This document shows positions 24,501 through 38,222 of a DNA stretch of 64,000 nt, piece after piece (within the stretch, counting starts at the first letter, position 1; each line of letters begins with the position of its first letter). Source of the stretch: Lagopus muta (taxonomy: Eukaryota > Chordata > Aves > Galliformes > Phasianidae); assembly GCF_023343835.1 (NCBI RefSeq), contig NC_064438.1:20976077-21040076 (forward strand), written 5' to 3'. The translations under genes and the position numbers were made by a program. The notes under the pieces are model-generated. The model worked only from the letters and a program-made list of their open reading frames with translations, was not told the DNA's origin and searched no databases.

Positions 24501-26689
24501 ATCTTCCTAAACTATGAGAAAAGTTTTGAGTTGGGAACAGAGCAGAGATGCTAGTTAGCTGAATTGTGCTGTACTGGTATCAGTAGTTCTATTCAAATGG
24601 TGGAGATTTATTTTATACAGGAACAAAACAGAGTTCACTGATAATAACAAAATATTACTCTGTAGTAGATAGGACAGGCTTCTTAAAGGACCTCCATCGT
24701 TTTCTATGCATTCTTGGATCTCATATAAGCTCATGCACGTTGAAGGAGAGCTCAAATCTAATCACAAGCTCTACAAAATGATTTCTTTGTTATAGGAGAT
24801 TCTTCAAGCTTTTTTTTTATTATTATTATTTTTTAATTGTTTTTTTTAGTATAGCTATAGAAGGAGTTAATATAGAATTATTTTTTTTAACCTTCTGAAG
24901 CTTATAACTTAGCTTGGGGCCGGTAGCTGACTTTGAGGACTACTATGCATCCAAACTTTCCAGATTCATTTTTAATTCCTTATTTGAAATTTTGTCCAAG
25001 GAGGATGAGAAATTTCCCCATTTCCATGATGGGTTTTCATGTCAGACAGATAAGCGAAGGCAGAGCTTTTGAGGAAGTTAGTTGTCCTCCAGACATAAAA
25101 GCACAGATCTGTTTTGCATACACCGAACCAGCAGTCAGCGTATTGTTTACTGGGGCTGTTGGTCTTAGACGAATACTTCACACTGTATCCATGTATTTGT
25201 TTCCTCTGAATTTCTAGGGCTGAACCATATGGCCCCAATCATCTAAATTATTCAAGGTCTTAAAAAGATTCTCAGAGTGGGGATACTCATTCTGTTGCTT
25301 TTTTAGAAACCTAAATCAGGTTGCAAGACTGTCCCCAAATAAGTATCTTAAATTTGTGAGATTAATTTTTCTTTTTTCATCTACTATGTAATTATGTAAA
25401 GGATAAAACTTTTGATATCAGTAATTGCAGCTAAGTCACATGAAAGGGAGATTAGCTACAGAAGTGAATTCTTCATCATTATCCAGCGAATTTCATACTC
25501 ATTACATGGTGTCATTACTCTGAACTAATATGTTTTGCTACCTGTACAGAGACCACACTCCTGTAGTAATAAGTTTAATTGCCTGGCTTAGAATTTTTAA
25601 CATCACTGTAATTGCTGATTACTCACACTGTCTAATAGACTATCAGTAAATTTTATATGTAACAAAAATTAAAGCTTTACGTATTGGAAGTCTCAGAAAT
25701 TGGCAAAGGAAATAACTATAGTCTGAGAAGAGTATTTCAGTTCTTGAGACAGTGTTTTTCAAAACCAGCACACTCTTCTATTTTTCCTTAAAGACCCAAA
25801 TTCTGCCAATATATGTCCTTCTTAAGCCATATTTAGAACTCTTTCAGGCTCTTTTTTTGGTGTTTTTTTTTTTTTTTTTTTTGGCCTGTTTTAAAGTGAC
25901 ATGGAAACAGCACAATCCAGTCTCTTTCTAATAACTGTTACCTTGGGAGCCTTATTCAATTCTAACCAAAAGAGACTGGTGCACTGACTGGAATACAGAT
26001 GGCACGTATTTCTTCTTTGACAGAAGTATAAAGTGGAGAGTCATGGCTGACCTAGAAATGCTCCTGACTTCAGAACTGTCTCCACCTCTCTCTTAAGGAA
26101 TTGCATTCAGCTCTGCTTACATCTAGAAGGGCTGGTTTGACATAAATACATTTTCTGAAGAAAGAGAAATTATTCAAGGAATGAAATATGAGGGGAACAT
26201 TAGTATTTCCTATAAAACTATCACCACATTCCAACTAAAAATTACCTTTTTTGGTTAACACAAATAGGATTTTTTTAGAGATTCACAACCCTCTTACCTT
26301 CATACTAAAAAGTCATTAATCTGTGGCTTCTCAGGTGAGTTCCCAGTACTCCAATAGCATTGACTTCCATATTTATTTGTTCTGTGTTTGCGTGTATTTG
26401 GCAGGTGCTGAACGTGTTTGGCATTTTTTGCCAGCAAGCACTGGAGAAAAGCTGAACCCTTGGTTAAATGGCATGTTGACAAATATGTGAGTGCTGGTTT
26501 CATGAAGGATGCAGACATTCTGACGCAAAGATCTTCAAGCTCTGAGTCAACTTGGGATCATTCTCCTCTATGATGTCCGATTACTACTTCTCCTGTATTT
26601 AGCAGGAGAAAAAAAAAGGAAAAAAACCAAACACCTGTGCAGCAGAAGGAAGTGCCTTAATGGAGCATGAGGAAGTAGTAGAGCAATCT
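21576..26689. other. Unique noncoding sequence with homopolymers
   Basis: No gene recognised. Long homopolymers: A16 at 22131-22146, T16 at 22268-22283, A17 at 22358-22374 and T20 at 25863-25882. The three tracts within 250 bases at 22131-22374 could mark decayed retroposed sequence, but no body was identified. Confidence 0.5.
25863..25882. repeat. Poly(T) tract
   Basis: Twenty consecutive T. On the minus strand it could be a retroposon tail, but no adjacent element was recognised. Confidence 0.9.
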
Positions 26690-26990
26690 GGACAGTGGAA
26701 TTAGTAGTGATTACGGAAACAAATGGTATCAATTAAAGCAGTATGTCTGCCTTCATTAATTCCAATGCACTATCAATATGCTAACTATCAAATATTTTAT
26801 CCTGAGGAATGACCCTGATAGATCATAAAGCCTTTGTCTCCGGCATTACATCTCTATGCAAAGCCCTGCAGCTCAAGAGAGGCGCATTGTTACAGATGGA
26901 TCAGGCACACAGTAGCGGAGAAATAGATTTAATCCATTACTGAATAAATCTTTCTGAAGTTGGCTGCAACTGTATGATGTGGTTGTTGAT
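26690..26990. promoter_or_regulatory. Candidate conserved noncoding block
   Basis: Unique sequence with several retained CpGs in an AT-rich context. Motifs include TCAATTAAAG, TTCATTAATTCC, a SOX-like GCATTGTTAC, an OTX/PITX-like TTTAATCC, and CTATGCAAAG. There is no long open frame and no transposon similarity. An enhancer-type element is a reasonable hypothesis, not shown. Confidence 0.3.
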
Positions 26991-27489
26991 TTACTATACA
27001 CAAAAGCAGCAAACTTTTACATGTTTTGTAGCTGGGTTTTATTTCAAAGGCAACCTTTCAGAATAACAAGAATTTCAGTAGTTCTGTCACGCTGAGGAAA
27101 GAGAAGTAAATTTGTTTTATCTAATTCTAAAGTTATTAGAACATGGTGGATTGGGTAGCTTGATTTCAAATTGTAAAGCTTGTGTTCTATCTGGTAAAAT
27201 GTGGTGGTGAGATAGGAAAAGAACAAAAAGGAGAGGAAAAAAAAGCCTCTGAAGAAACAAACCTATAAACATTTCCCTAAGACATTTCATGTCACTGCAC
27301 TAAGCAGATGAATATGTCTGTTCCAGGCCATCCCTAATGAATACCTTCCTATTACTGCCAATGAGACCAGTTTCCTCTATGGACTGGAGAACCACAGAAG
27401 GTGAACCGCCACTAAAAGCTGAGTTAAAAAAAAATTAAAAAAGTCATTCCCTCAATTCAAAACCTTAAAGGCTTCTATCAGCAGGACTG

Positions 27490-27760
27490 TAGTTTCCCTA
27501 AAATCCTAATTATAGTGAATTAAATGACTAAAATGCTACTAATTACTTTTTAATTTCAAGAGAGATGTTTACAAAGCACAGTATGAGTAATACAGTACTT
27601 CAAATGATTACTAATGTTGCCATTTTGTCTGACTTAATCTCAATTAGTATAAATCACAATGTCATCGTTGCTAATTGCCATTCCTTTTGAGCAAAATGCT
27701 AATTTTGCTTTACAATCATGCAATTGCTGTTTGTTTTTCCTTTAAATTATTCCATTTAAG
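27490..27760. promoter_or_regulatory. Candidate conserved noncoding block, TAAT-rich
   Basis: About ten TAAT/ATTA cores in 270 bases, including CCTAATTATAG, CTCAATTAG and GCTAATTGCCA, plus a forkhead-like TGTTTACAAA near 27567. No coding potential or known repeat. The motif richness partly reflects AT content, so confidence is low. Confidence 0.3.
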
Positions 27761-28099
27761 AGGCCTTGATAAAAGAAGTGTTTAGAATCTTTTATTTTCA
27801 AAAGCTCAAGAAGAGGAAGCCATCAGACTTAGGCATCTGGCACTTATTTTTCAGAAGATTTGTCTTATTAGTTCATTTTCTTATGTAATAAAATAAAAGC
27901 TTTCACCTCTTAACTGAATCTTCAAGAAAGGTGTAAATCTGTATCAAATTGTACTTTCAATGGATTTTGCTTGTTTACTGGCTGTCAGAAATCGTCTTTA
28001 GTATCCATATCTTGGCAAAGTTATGAATATTTTTCATGAAGTAAAGGAATGCTTTGCACTTAACTGTAACTTAGAAGGTTCTCACTATACATGTGAGAA

Positions 28100-28235
28100 G
28101 TTAAAGATCAGCAGAGAAAGTTAAAATGATTGCTCAAGGTCAGAGAAAGTATTAAGGGAGTGAATGCTGAAATCCATGCTGAAATCAAGTGTGGATATCC
28201 TTATTCTAGCTTGTGCACTAAGCAGCAGTCAGCAC
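28100..28235 (-). repeat. MIR-like ancient SINE relic
   Basis: The plus strand reads AGTTAAAATGATTGCTCAAG, then GTCAGAGAAAG, GAATGCTGAAATCC and CTAGCTTGTGCACTAAGC. Order and spacing match the inverse of the MIR SINE (its AGGTTAAGTGACTTGCCCAAG core and downstream GGGATTCGAACCC / GTGCTCTTAACC parts). MIR relics do occur sparsely in birds. Divergence is high, so the call is tentative. Confidence 0.45.
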
Positions 28236-30633
28236 TCCCACCCTCAAAAAGACTCAAGTTTAAAACTCCTGAGTCCTTTGAGCAGCATATGCATTACAAT
28301 ATCTATGTATTTATATTCTGGTACTATATAAATTAATGAGGATAGAGGAAAGGACTTCAGTACTGCTAACTTTACTGAGGTTCACTGAGATCAACTCTGA
28401 ACCCTGAGTCATCAGAAATGATTAAAAAGCTCCATTTGTATGGTGGGACCAGACCCAGCTATATCATAATGCTTCATCCTCTTTCTGTGTCCCTATGTGA
28501 ATGCTTTGATCAACAAGGCCTGTTAAACCTAATGGACGTGAAAGAAGGCACTCACTGTAGAGAGTTAATAGTAGACCACTTTGCTACCCTTAATAGTCGG
28601 AATATGTATGGAAGACAATAAGAAAAATCCATCCCTCCATATGGAGAGAGAATGGAAGCAGAATAGATCTAATAAGCTTGTACTGATACCTTTCAATCAT
28701 CATCTGTGGATCTATGAAATATGTTCTGTGTACTGTGACCTTTCACTCCTGATGTACACTTGAGCAGTCTGAAAAGCTGGATTTTGTACCAAGGACCAGT
28801 ATTTATCTTTTTAGAAACCCTTTCTCCTACCCTGGCCTCTTCTGATTGACTTTCAGGGGTGAGCAACGGCCATAATGTTTAAGGCACAGTACATGTCACA
28901 GCTCCTGAAACTGCCTTCCAGGTATGAACATATCATTTCTTATTTACATCATCACAATTATATTTTAGGTAGAAAACAGTAGTGAAATTGAAGTAGTGTA
29001 TTTTCCCAACAAAAAATTAGCTACATACCATTAAGTCTGTAACAGTATTTTATCACTTGATGGTTTATTTCTCGATTCTGCTTGCAAACATATTGGTAAT
29101 ACTATTCAGTAATTCAAAGTTTTGTCTTGAGATGAGTGACAGGTCTGGAAAGCAGTTTGTCCTTATTGCATCCATGAGCAGTCAGACGGGAGTGGAAATA
29201 AGGAGATGGAAAGCTCTTTAGTTTACTCTTTGTTTACCAAATGTTGAGTAAATTCCTAAATCACCAGAATTGTTAGGATTTCCAAGGCACATGCTGAGAA
29301 TTAGAACCAGGTTTCCAAATCGGAGAGCATTTGTTTACCATATTATTTCAGATACAGCTTAGCAAACTTGCCTTCAGAAAAACAGTCATATAGGATTCTT
29401 ACTTCTCAAATAAATATTGCTAGCAAAAACTGAGTAACTAATCCTTAAACATAAGGGGAAAGTACAGCTTCACATTATGTTGAAATAAGTATACTTGCTA
29501 TGTATCTGCTTCAGATAAATTTCAATCTCAGATACGCTGATATATATATAAAGATACACACAAATCACACATTTCCTGAATATTCCCAATGTCACTCAGC
29601 ACTCAACATTCACCCATGTACAGTATGAGCAGTTTTTCAGGTCTGTGTGAGTTCTTTGTGGAAAAACTGTGAAGATAATTAGAGTTTCACTACTGTCTTC
29701 AATGTGAGCAGGCTTGAACCCAATGGGAGTAGCAATTGATCTACCTAGCAATATTTTGTGCATTAAACTGCTTTTTTCCTCCATGTAGAGCTTTCTTTGT
29801 AAACTTTTTGAGTCACTGTGAATTTAGAAAGCTTCATGTTTTTCCCAGCCCTCATTATAATGCAGTAAAGTTGCCCTTCAGGATTGTTTTTCTGTGCTGA
29901 TGGCTAAGCTTTACCTTTCATACTGGTATAGATTATACCACTGGGAATATGCCAGTGTTCATGTAAAGAATGACAGAGATAGGATTAAAAAAAAACCTGC
30001 ATCTCTAATCATTCTGCATTTTCCAAACTTGCACAAAAAATAGACTAATCAATCTTCTAAGAAAACATGCCCTGAAAGGAGAACTGCTTTACAAAATAAA
30101 TAAAACAGATTTTATTAGGCTTGTACTCTAGTTACTTATCACTTACCTGTAGCAAATACCTGAAGTATGCAAGTACAGCAAAACTTATCTACTTACTCAT
30201 GAGATTCTTACTCTAGAGTGTTCCACCTTTTTTCTCATGTATTTTTACAGTTTGGGGGTGAGGAGACATCAAGAGATTATTATATTTTTATATTATTTTT
30301 ATTTTGCCAAAATACTCTCCTGTTTTATTTTAAGCTTAAACCAGCTATGTAAACATGTTATTTGTAATTATTAGCAAAGTCATCTTTTATCTTTATAACT
30401 TCTACCACTGGAAAATCTAGGCATTGTACAAAATTCAGTGTTTATGTTTTTCCCATATTTCTGTTTTTGTTGAAAAAAAAAAATAACAACAAAGTGGAAT
30501 TATTACATTGCTCTGTGGTAAATGTGGTAGACACTTTGATCCTTGCTATAATAAGCCTGTTATATTTCTGCACTTTTTATGTTGATATATTTTGTACTAT
30601 TGAGTTATCTAACTAAGTCACTAGGTTTTCATA
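28236..30633. other. Unique noncoding sequence
   Basis: No gene or repeat recognised. Open frames here are short and without domains. Confidence 0.45.
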
Positions 30634-30635
30634 TT

Positions 30636-30880
30636 GTATGGTAACTATTGGGTCATGGCCTGAACCACTGATTGAGCACCTGGGGAAAGACCCCTGCCAG
30701 CCCTGGGAGCACAAGTGAAAGCAATTCAGCTGTGCGACCAGAAGGATGGAGCCTGGCTGCACCTCTCTAAGACCTTATTAAAGGGCAGACTGGCATAGAG
30801 GAAAAATCATTTTCTGGTGAACCATACTTGATGAATCTTTCACCTGCAAACCAAGACTCATCTGATAGAGGTGAGCAGTC
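30636..30880 (+). mobile_element. LTR-like repeat, copy 1 of 3
   Basis: Shares ordered blocks with 38223-38415 and 39992-40215: GGTCATGGCCTGAACC, TTGAGCACCTGG, CCCTGGGAGCACA, CAATTCAGCTGTGC, a TATA-like CCTTATTAAAGGGC (30773-30786), and a splice-donor-like AGGTGAGCAG about 200 bases past the first block. A promoter-like block followed by a short leader and a donor suits an LTR or other retroelement promoter region. No internal retroviral genes are nearby. The family is not named. Confidence 0.5.
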
Positions 30881-31803
30881 TTCTTCCATTCCTTCATAGC
30901 ATTTCTCTATTGCTGCTACCCCTTTAGTCATCACATATGTTGTATTCTCTTTCCCATAATATTGATCTAATTGCTATTTGTATGAATTCAGAAATGACAA
31001 AGCAGAACATCGGATGAGAAATTTAGAATTTCATTTATGTTTAAGTAAGTGGTATTTGGTGTAATTCCTCGTTGGTATTTTTAATTCCTGTAGAGCTCTA
31101 AAATGAAAACTAATTCAGCAGGTGAAATCAGGACTGAAACCTCTATTACACTAAAGAGTGAGCTTGTCTTGAATTTGGGTACAATATTCATGTCTAGCTC
31201 CAGAACAAGATGCTTATTATGCAAAAGGGGCAGAAAGGAACCTGCCCTGGCCCAAGAGCGGGGGCTCAAAGGAAGGCGCCCTGCCTGGCCCGAGAGAGGG
31301 GCTGGAAGGAAAGGCATTGAATCATGTGCATTGAAGATGTTCAGAACAGTGTGGTAAAACATATAGCATTAATGTTTCTAAAGGTCTATACAATATTTAT
31401 ATTACAAAAATTATCATTGTTGTAAAGGTAACTACTGTAATGCCTTGCAGAGAACGAGGCTAGCAATATATTTTTCAAACTGTGTGTTAACATTTTGTTG
31501 CTGTCACTAAAATGTCAGCCACTGATTCAGTGCTAATATTATTTGAGATTCAATTACTGTGGATCAATATTGGCTTTTTAACAATAACCTCTGTAACATG
31601 TTGGGCAACGCTGGAAATATATCTTACTCCATATGCCTAGAACCAATTGACAGCAGTGGCACTGTTAATATGGACAAATGGGGAAAGAAGAAACAATTTA
31701 AGAAACAATTTCCAAGTATTTAAGAAACTTTAAGAACAGAATTTTGTCCCAGAGGAACTAAGAAAATATTAAATTAACTAGAATTTGAGAAATTCTCAAA
31801 CAT

Positions 31804-32240
31804 TTGCTCACTATTTTCTTTCCGCACTTTGAGTATTGTGCTCAGTTTTGGGCCCTTCGCTGCAAGGAAGACATTGAGGCCCTGGATTGTGTCCATAGAA
31901 GGGCAACAAAGCTGGCAAGGGGTCTGGAGCACAGGCATTATGAGGAGTGGCTGAGGGAGCTGGGATTGTTCAGACTAGAGAAGAGGAGGCTCAGAGGAGA
32001 CCTTGCTGCACTCTACAACTTCCTGAAGGGAGGTTGTGATGAGAAGGGATTTGGCTTCTTCTCCCAGGCAACACAGTCCTGAGGAAATGGCTGCAAGTTG
32101 TGCCAGAAGAGGTTTAGATTAGACATAAAGAAAAACTTTTTCTCAGAGAGTGGTGAGGCACTGGAATGGCTGCCCAGGGAGGTGGTAGAGTCGCCATCCC
32201 TGGCAGTGTTCAAGAGGCGTCTGGGTGAGGAGCTACGAGA
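31804..32240 (+). pseudogene. CR1 ORF2 C-terminal end, broken
   Basis: The frame from 31804 to 32082 reads [45 protein letters not shown] and ALYNFLKGG. This is the standard C-terminal region of CR1 ORF2 after the reverse-transcriptase palm. A TGA at 32080-32082 interrupts it. Downstream, a shifted frame still shows RLDIRKNFFSESG-type and REVVE-type residues up to about 32240. The reverse-transcriptase catalytic core and the endonuclease are absent through 5' truncation, so it is inactive. The family is certain; only the exact 3' limit of the coding part is approximate. Confidence 0.9.
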
Positions 32241-32345
32241 GATGGTTTAGTGCTTGTGGTAGCAATGGTGACGGGAGGACAGTGGGACTAGATGATCTTA
32301 TAGGTCCTTTCCAACCTTGTGATTCTACAGTTCTATTATTCTATT
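31806..32345 (+). mobile_element. CR1 retrotransposon 3' portion
   Basis: The best CR1 copy here. It begins in ORF2, continues through the 3' UTR (GATGATCTTATAGGTCC, then CCAACCTTGTGATTCTA) and ends in degenerate ATTCTATT repeats near 32345. It is 5'-truncated, as is usual for CR1, and shows moderate divergence. Confidence 0.95.
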
Positions 32346-35300
32346 ACTCTGTGACTTTTGTACATATATTCACTCACCCACAGAAAGATTCTGATTTCTG
32401 AACCAAAAAACACTCTTTGATTTCATATAGTTCTTGATATTACACTGAAATTTGTTTTTGTAGCAGTTGCTCCTTCAAGCAACTCTATTCAGTGTGGAAC
32501 ATGAATGGTTGTTTCATATTCTATTATTTTAATCTGTTATTTTGGGCACAGGCTGTATGTTAACAACAGCCAGTTCTGGAAATCCTTATGTCAGCTCCCA
32601 GGCATGCAAATAGCATTGCAACGTAGGAAAAAAATAAAAAATTCTCCAGGTCTTAGAGAGGACTTCTTACAGGCTTAAATGACCAATTTTTCTCTGTTTT
32701 CTGGCTTTTTGCAGAGCTTTTATGGATCTGTTAATTTTGTTATTTATATGGTGAAACTTCTAACATTAATAAATAGGCTGGAAAAGTGTACTGGTCTTTC
32801 CTATTTTTCATGTCCATCCACACTTATCCATGGTTAGCTATGGAAGATATTTGAAACAGAAATTGGAGATAAATGAGGAATATGTCATGAGAGACTCCTA
32901 TGTGTTGGATTATCTTATTGTGGAATTAAAAGTTGTGAGTGTTAAAACATTTTTGTTTATAAATATTCCTTGTTATACTGTCCAAGGCAAGGTTGAAATT
33001 ATTGAATACTCAGAGCCTTCTTACCCTTTAATAAAGGTATATTATTATTATAGAAACAGTAATATAAATCCATAATCCCTTTTTTCTTTTCTTTTTGGCA
33101 ATTATTATATCGCACAAAATGTTTATTAAAATTTTTCCAATACTTTTATAATCAAATATCACTGTTTCTATCATCTCCTATGGCTGTAAAAATTAACACT
33201 ACAAAAAACATGCTATTGTATTTGTCTTAAATGACTCAGAAATAAAAATAGCAGTTCAATATATCTTTCAAGCTGTAGCTGATCACCCCTATAATACCCA
33301 ATATTAAAGAAAATCTGAAATGAGGACTAGAATGGTGGCTGCAAGATATCATCAGGAGTAAAGAGGATGAGACACAAATAGTATGTCAGCCATCAAACAC
33401 GTGCAGTAGAAATACCTCCAGATCTTTTTCCTTGGTCTTCCTATTATTCACCATTAGAATAAGTTACTACCCTCTCACTCTGAAGTGTCTCCATGAATTT
33501 GTGGTCAGTAAGTGTCTGTATATACACTCTCATCTTCATGTGAAGTTTAACAGAGCGGTAGCTCCTCACCAGCTTCTACTGCAACTGCAGATGATATGTC
33601 TGCTCAGGCAGAGGGATAAGTGTCGCTGCTTGAACAGAGGAGCTGTGTCAGTATATCACTTGGTAACAACTCTGTCTTCCACTGAAATGGCATAGGGAAT
33701 ACAAAAGGCAAAACCAAACAATCCAGTGAATGCAGGAACACAGGAGAAGTCTTCCATACAAATTTTGTGGTGGGCTGAGACAAACTTGGGTGAATTATCC
33801 ATAGTCTACCACTCACACTGGTCTTATTTCCAAGAACGAGGTGTGAAAAACTTTCATTCTTATGTCAGCAAAGTTAACTAGTCTTTTTACTGAATAAAAT
33901 GATCTTTAATTATCAGTATAGCTTTGAAATTGTCTTATTTGCTGAAGAACTACCTAAGGACTACCAGCAAGTCAAGGCTAACATAATGTCTCTCATTCCA
34001 CCAGATTAAAAGGTATAAAAAAACGCACAAAGTTTTCTATTCAATTCCATAGCCTGGATTCTAGGATAATTTAAACATTTCAGGTTCCCAGCAATAATAA
34101 CAGCATGAGTGTCACAAAAGCCAGGGCTATCCAGTACTGTATCTATCACATTCTGCATACTGAAGAGCAGAAAGGCTGAACCTTTTCACCATCTGCAGGG
34201 GACTACAACTTTTTTTCCCTTCAGACTTCGAAGTACAAGATCTCTTACATATCTTGGTCTTAAATCATGCAGTCCACACTTCATCAACTCTGGTGAAGAG
34301 GAAACTGGGTGACAAGACAGCGTATGCTCTGTCACACTGAAGGAAGCTTGGCCATTGCAGTATAACTGGTAACAGTGTGATGTTAGAGAATATTTTCTTG
34401 ATAAAAGTCAATACTAAAAAAGATGAAATGTATAAAGAGTCAGTTTTCTCACTATCTTTAAATAGCTGATATTTCACAAATGATTTCATTCATATAAAAG
34501 AAGCCAAAATTTGGCTTAGCGTCTCCTCTATCATAAACAAGATCTCTAAGAAAATAAAGTTAGAAATTTTATGATAATGTGAGTGCTGATTGTTTTGGAC
34601 TTTCTAACACTAATTTGTCTTTAATTTTATCCACATATCTTTTTGTAATGTACTAGTGATTGGGGTGGTTGTATTTCAAAACTTTTAATCTGAGGCATTA
34701 TGGACTGAACCAAGGTGACATTTAATGCTTGCATCATGCATCTCTTAGGCTACTCAGACAGCACAAAAGTAGTGAAGAACAATCCTTTCATTTCATTTTC
34801 AGCTAGTTCCCAAAACTGAACTCATCTTTTATGGAGAATAGACCTATGTCCCAGAGATTCCTGTAACCTTTAAAAAACACAATAAAGATGAGAAAATGAC
34901 TTAAAATTAGTCCTATTTAAATCTGTTGTTTGCTACAAGGTTCTAACTCTCTGTAACAATTAATCTAATTAACAGTTTGATTTTCTCTTTTCCCTCCTCC
35001 TCCCCCGGGAAACTCTTCAATAAGAGAAAGAGTTCACTTAAGTTGTGTCTCCACAGTTTTTTTTGTTTGTTTGTCTTTGTTGTTTTTTTTTTTTTTAATT
35101 TTGTGCTTCAAGAAGACAATAGAAAAATTTGAAATGGAAAATCAATGTTTGTTGCCAGAGGATTCTTTGATGAGCTTAGTCAAATCATTTAACATCTCTC
35201 CAGAAGACACTGGAGACAGAAACAGAGATATATCCATTACTTGAAATTTAAGCTTTACTCAAAAGACATTGGTCTTAACATTTCATGCTGAGTTGGTATA

Positions 35301-38222
35301 GTGCTTAGACCAAGTGGAGATCAGTGACTACTGCAGTGCAAATGCATGTGAGGAATTGATCTACTTCTTACAGAAGCCTATCCAGATCTACTTCTTACTC
35401 ATTGGCCTTATATTTCTTTACTTATTTGCTGATTAGATGGAGGAATACCCCTGTTAAAAAATATTTTCATAAAACAAGATGTAAACAATAGTGGGATCTT
35501 CTCCATTGTTTATGTAGAAAAACTGTAAACTATAAAGAATGTTGAGACAACAAGTGACATATATCAAACAAATACGATCTGTTCCCTTGAGATATATTTA
35601 GAGCAGATTTCTCTGACATCTGAGTCACTTAATTTCCCTGTCATTTTCACTATGACAGGAGGAAGATGCTTTCTGCTGGTGTAGTAGAAAGGGGTGATGC
35701 CATTTCTAAAAGGCATTCTCAAAACAGCAGTAGTTGGTCACCTTTGTGCTGTGATTTAGCTTCTTTCCCAAATGTATTTTGTTTCAGAACAAAGATGTAA
35801 ATGATGTTCTATCTCTTAAGTCAGTGTTTCTTCATACGAAACAGAGAGTATAAACTTCCTCTGGCCATTAGTAGAATATCTTGGGGACTTCCAAAAGCAG
35901 CTTATGAAGCAGAAATTGCATGAATATTTCATTTTTTCTTCATTGCATTTAATCAGAAGCATTATTAATTAAGGTTCATGTTTTCTGCCGTTCCCTTGGG
36001 CAGATAGGTGTGTTTCTAGAGATACTGATATGGGTCAGACTGTATCTACTTCATCAGGTTTTTACAACTTACTTTTTCTCTCTGAGTTGAAAGTGCTTGT
36101 TCTTTATTGTAGAAGCATGAAAAGACTTCAAACCTACCATGGCAGATAATAAGGTCATTGTTTTTTCCTTAGAATGAACCACTAAGAGATCTGAACTTCA
36201 GCCACATCTTGCCCCACACATCCTAGCTGTAACTTGATTCATAACATATTTCTCTAAAAAAACTCAGCTTGCTAATCAAAATGTAGTAAGTTTTGTCAAG
36301 TGGAGAAAGAGGAGATACAGATATGAGTACCTGAGTTCTTCAGAAGTTATGTTCGTAGATTTGATTATTCTGATTATTTTCCTCTTTGCTGCTTATTCTG
36401 TAAAATGAAGATAAAATGCGTTGATTATGGAATGCGCTAAACATATAAATTTGAAGAAGCTGTGGAGTACTAGGTCTGATTACTAATTTACACAATTTAA
36501 AGTTTTAGTATGAATGTAGTGTTCCCTGTAGAATGTTCAAGCAAATGCAGCTATTTAACACTCATCTACCATCTTTCTATGTAGCTACCAACAGTTTATC
36601 CAATAAAGTTTACTTTCTAATAAGCATCAAGATATTTGTATTTAAATTTCCAGATGAGCTTTTGCTATTAAATGAGAAAATTATTTGTAATGCTTCATTT
36701 AATGGAAATGAATCAGATGCATTCAGGATAATAAGAGCACAGCAATTACAGAAGCTGTACTGGAATGTGTTGTTGGTGGTTGTTTTTTTTTTTTTACAAC
36801 TTAATCTGAACTTTCCTTCCTCAGCATAGATTTGCAATTACACTGCATTGTTGTCGATACATTACATGTGTGCAAACGTTATTTTAGTTAATTCTTATCA
36901 ATTAAACTTAGCAGCTGGCAGAATTTCCAATCTCGATATGCAAGGAGTGGTATTGTTGCCAATACTTTCTTCAAGCTTTGATGGAAGTTTGGTCTTATAC
37001 TGGCATGTACTGACTTGTTTAGAATTTCCACTCTATGAGTCTTAAAGAAGACTTGAAGGTGTGAGGGAAATGTGACTTGCTGATCATAAGGAAAAGGGCT
37101 GGTGCTTAGAGGACAGGGTTTTATACTATTTCTTTTCTAGAACTGGGTGCATGTAACAAGACAGATTTGCAAAGTTTTACCTGATAGGTTGTTGGGTGTT
37201 TTTCCTTGTTTGTTTTTACTACTAGATTTGATTGAAATAGTGATGAATTTTCAATGTGGAAAAATTCTATTAATTGTATCATTGCAGTGGTTGTCTATCA
37301 GTGACTGTCAAACTTTACAGGTAATGAGACATTAAACACATCAAACTGAGAAGAGAGTGGTCTGAAAACTGTTATGGAATCAGTGGTGTTTTCCACAGAA
37401 ACATATGCTACAGTAGTCTTAAGATCCAGTCAGACACTTGTAATTGCATCTTACAGATGCAGAATACCACTGCTCATTTATATTATTCCTGAGTAATATA
37501 GCGTGAGAGACTTTGTTTACTCTTAAAAAGTTATGATTAAACACAGTAATTGTGGCTTTGTTTTGCTTTGTCATTTAATTAATGAAATTATGAGATTTGA
37601 GGCTTTGCTGATAGAGAACACTGCAACCACTTTTCAGAATGCTAAAGACCAGATTTTGGTGACATTTTTTGGACAAACGGTGAAATGAAGTCATGATCCC
37701 AATAGAAACTGTCTGCAAAGTCCAAGCTAACTTTTGTTTTTAGCTCTAGAGAAAAATAAAAATAAATACAAATAAATTTTTATGTATTTGTAGAATGGAT
37801 GTAACGCTTAGTTTAATAGGCATTTGACAATAACAACTTTGAAAAATTCTTTTGTTGCAAATTTTTTTAAAAAATTATTTGAAATAAAAACATAGAAGCT
37901 ATTTTGTTTTGGATAAGGGAAATGTTAGGAAGGTGACCCAAAAGGATTTTTCTGCTTTATTTTAAAAGTTATTTCTTTTGATTCACTACATTTTTCTTTG
38001 CATTCAGTATAAACTGAATATTTTTCTGAGGTTTGCAATGTCCCAAAAACTAAGTGCCATTATCGATTGCTGCTGTAGTACTCCTCTTTTGTGCTTGGAA
38101 GAACCTTGTAAGAACACAACAGAAGTTGATGCTCTGAGGACAAACACAGCATTATTTTTCCCGTTTTTAACAAACCACAGACAACACTTCTGTAGCAGAA
38201 AGCTGAAACACAGCTTGAAGCG
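32346..38222. other. Unique noncoding sequence
   Basis: No gene or clear transposon. Open frames up to 98 codons (36533-36829 and others) are AT-rich, overlap on both strands and have no domains. T-rich low-complexity lies near 35055-35098. Weak MIR-like fragments near 35180-35220 and 36375-36420 are too diverged to call. Confidence 0.45.

Noticed and set aside
36375..36420. CTGTAAAATGAAGATAA resembling the end of a MIR core
   Set aside because: Too short and unsupported by flanking blocks.
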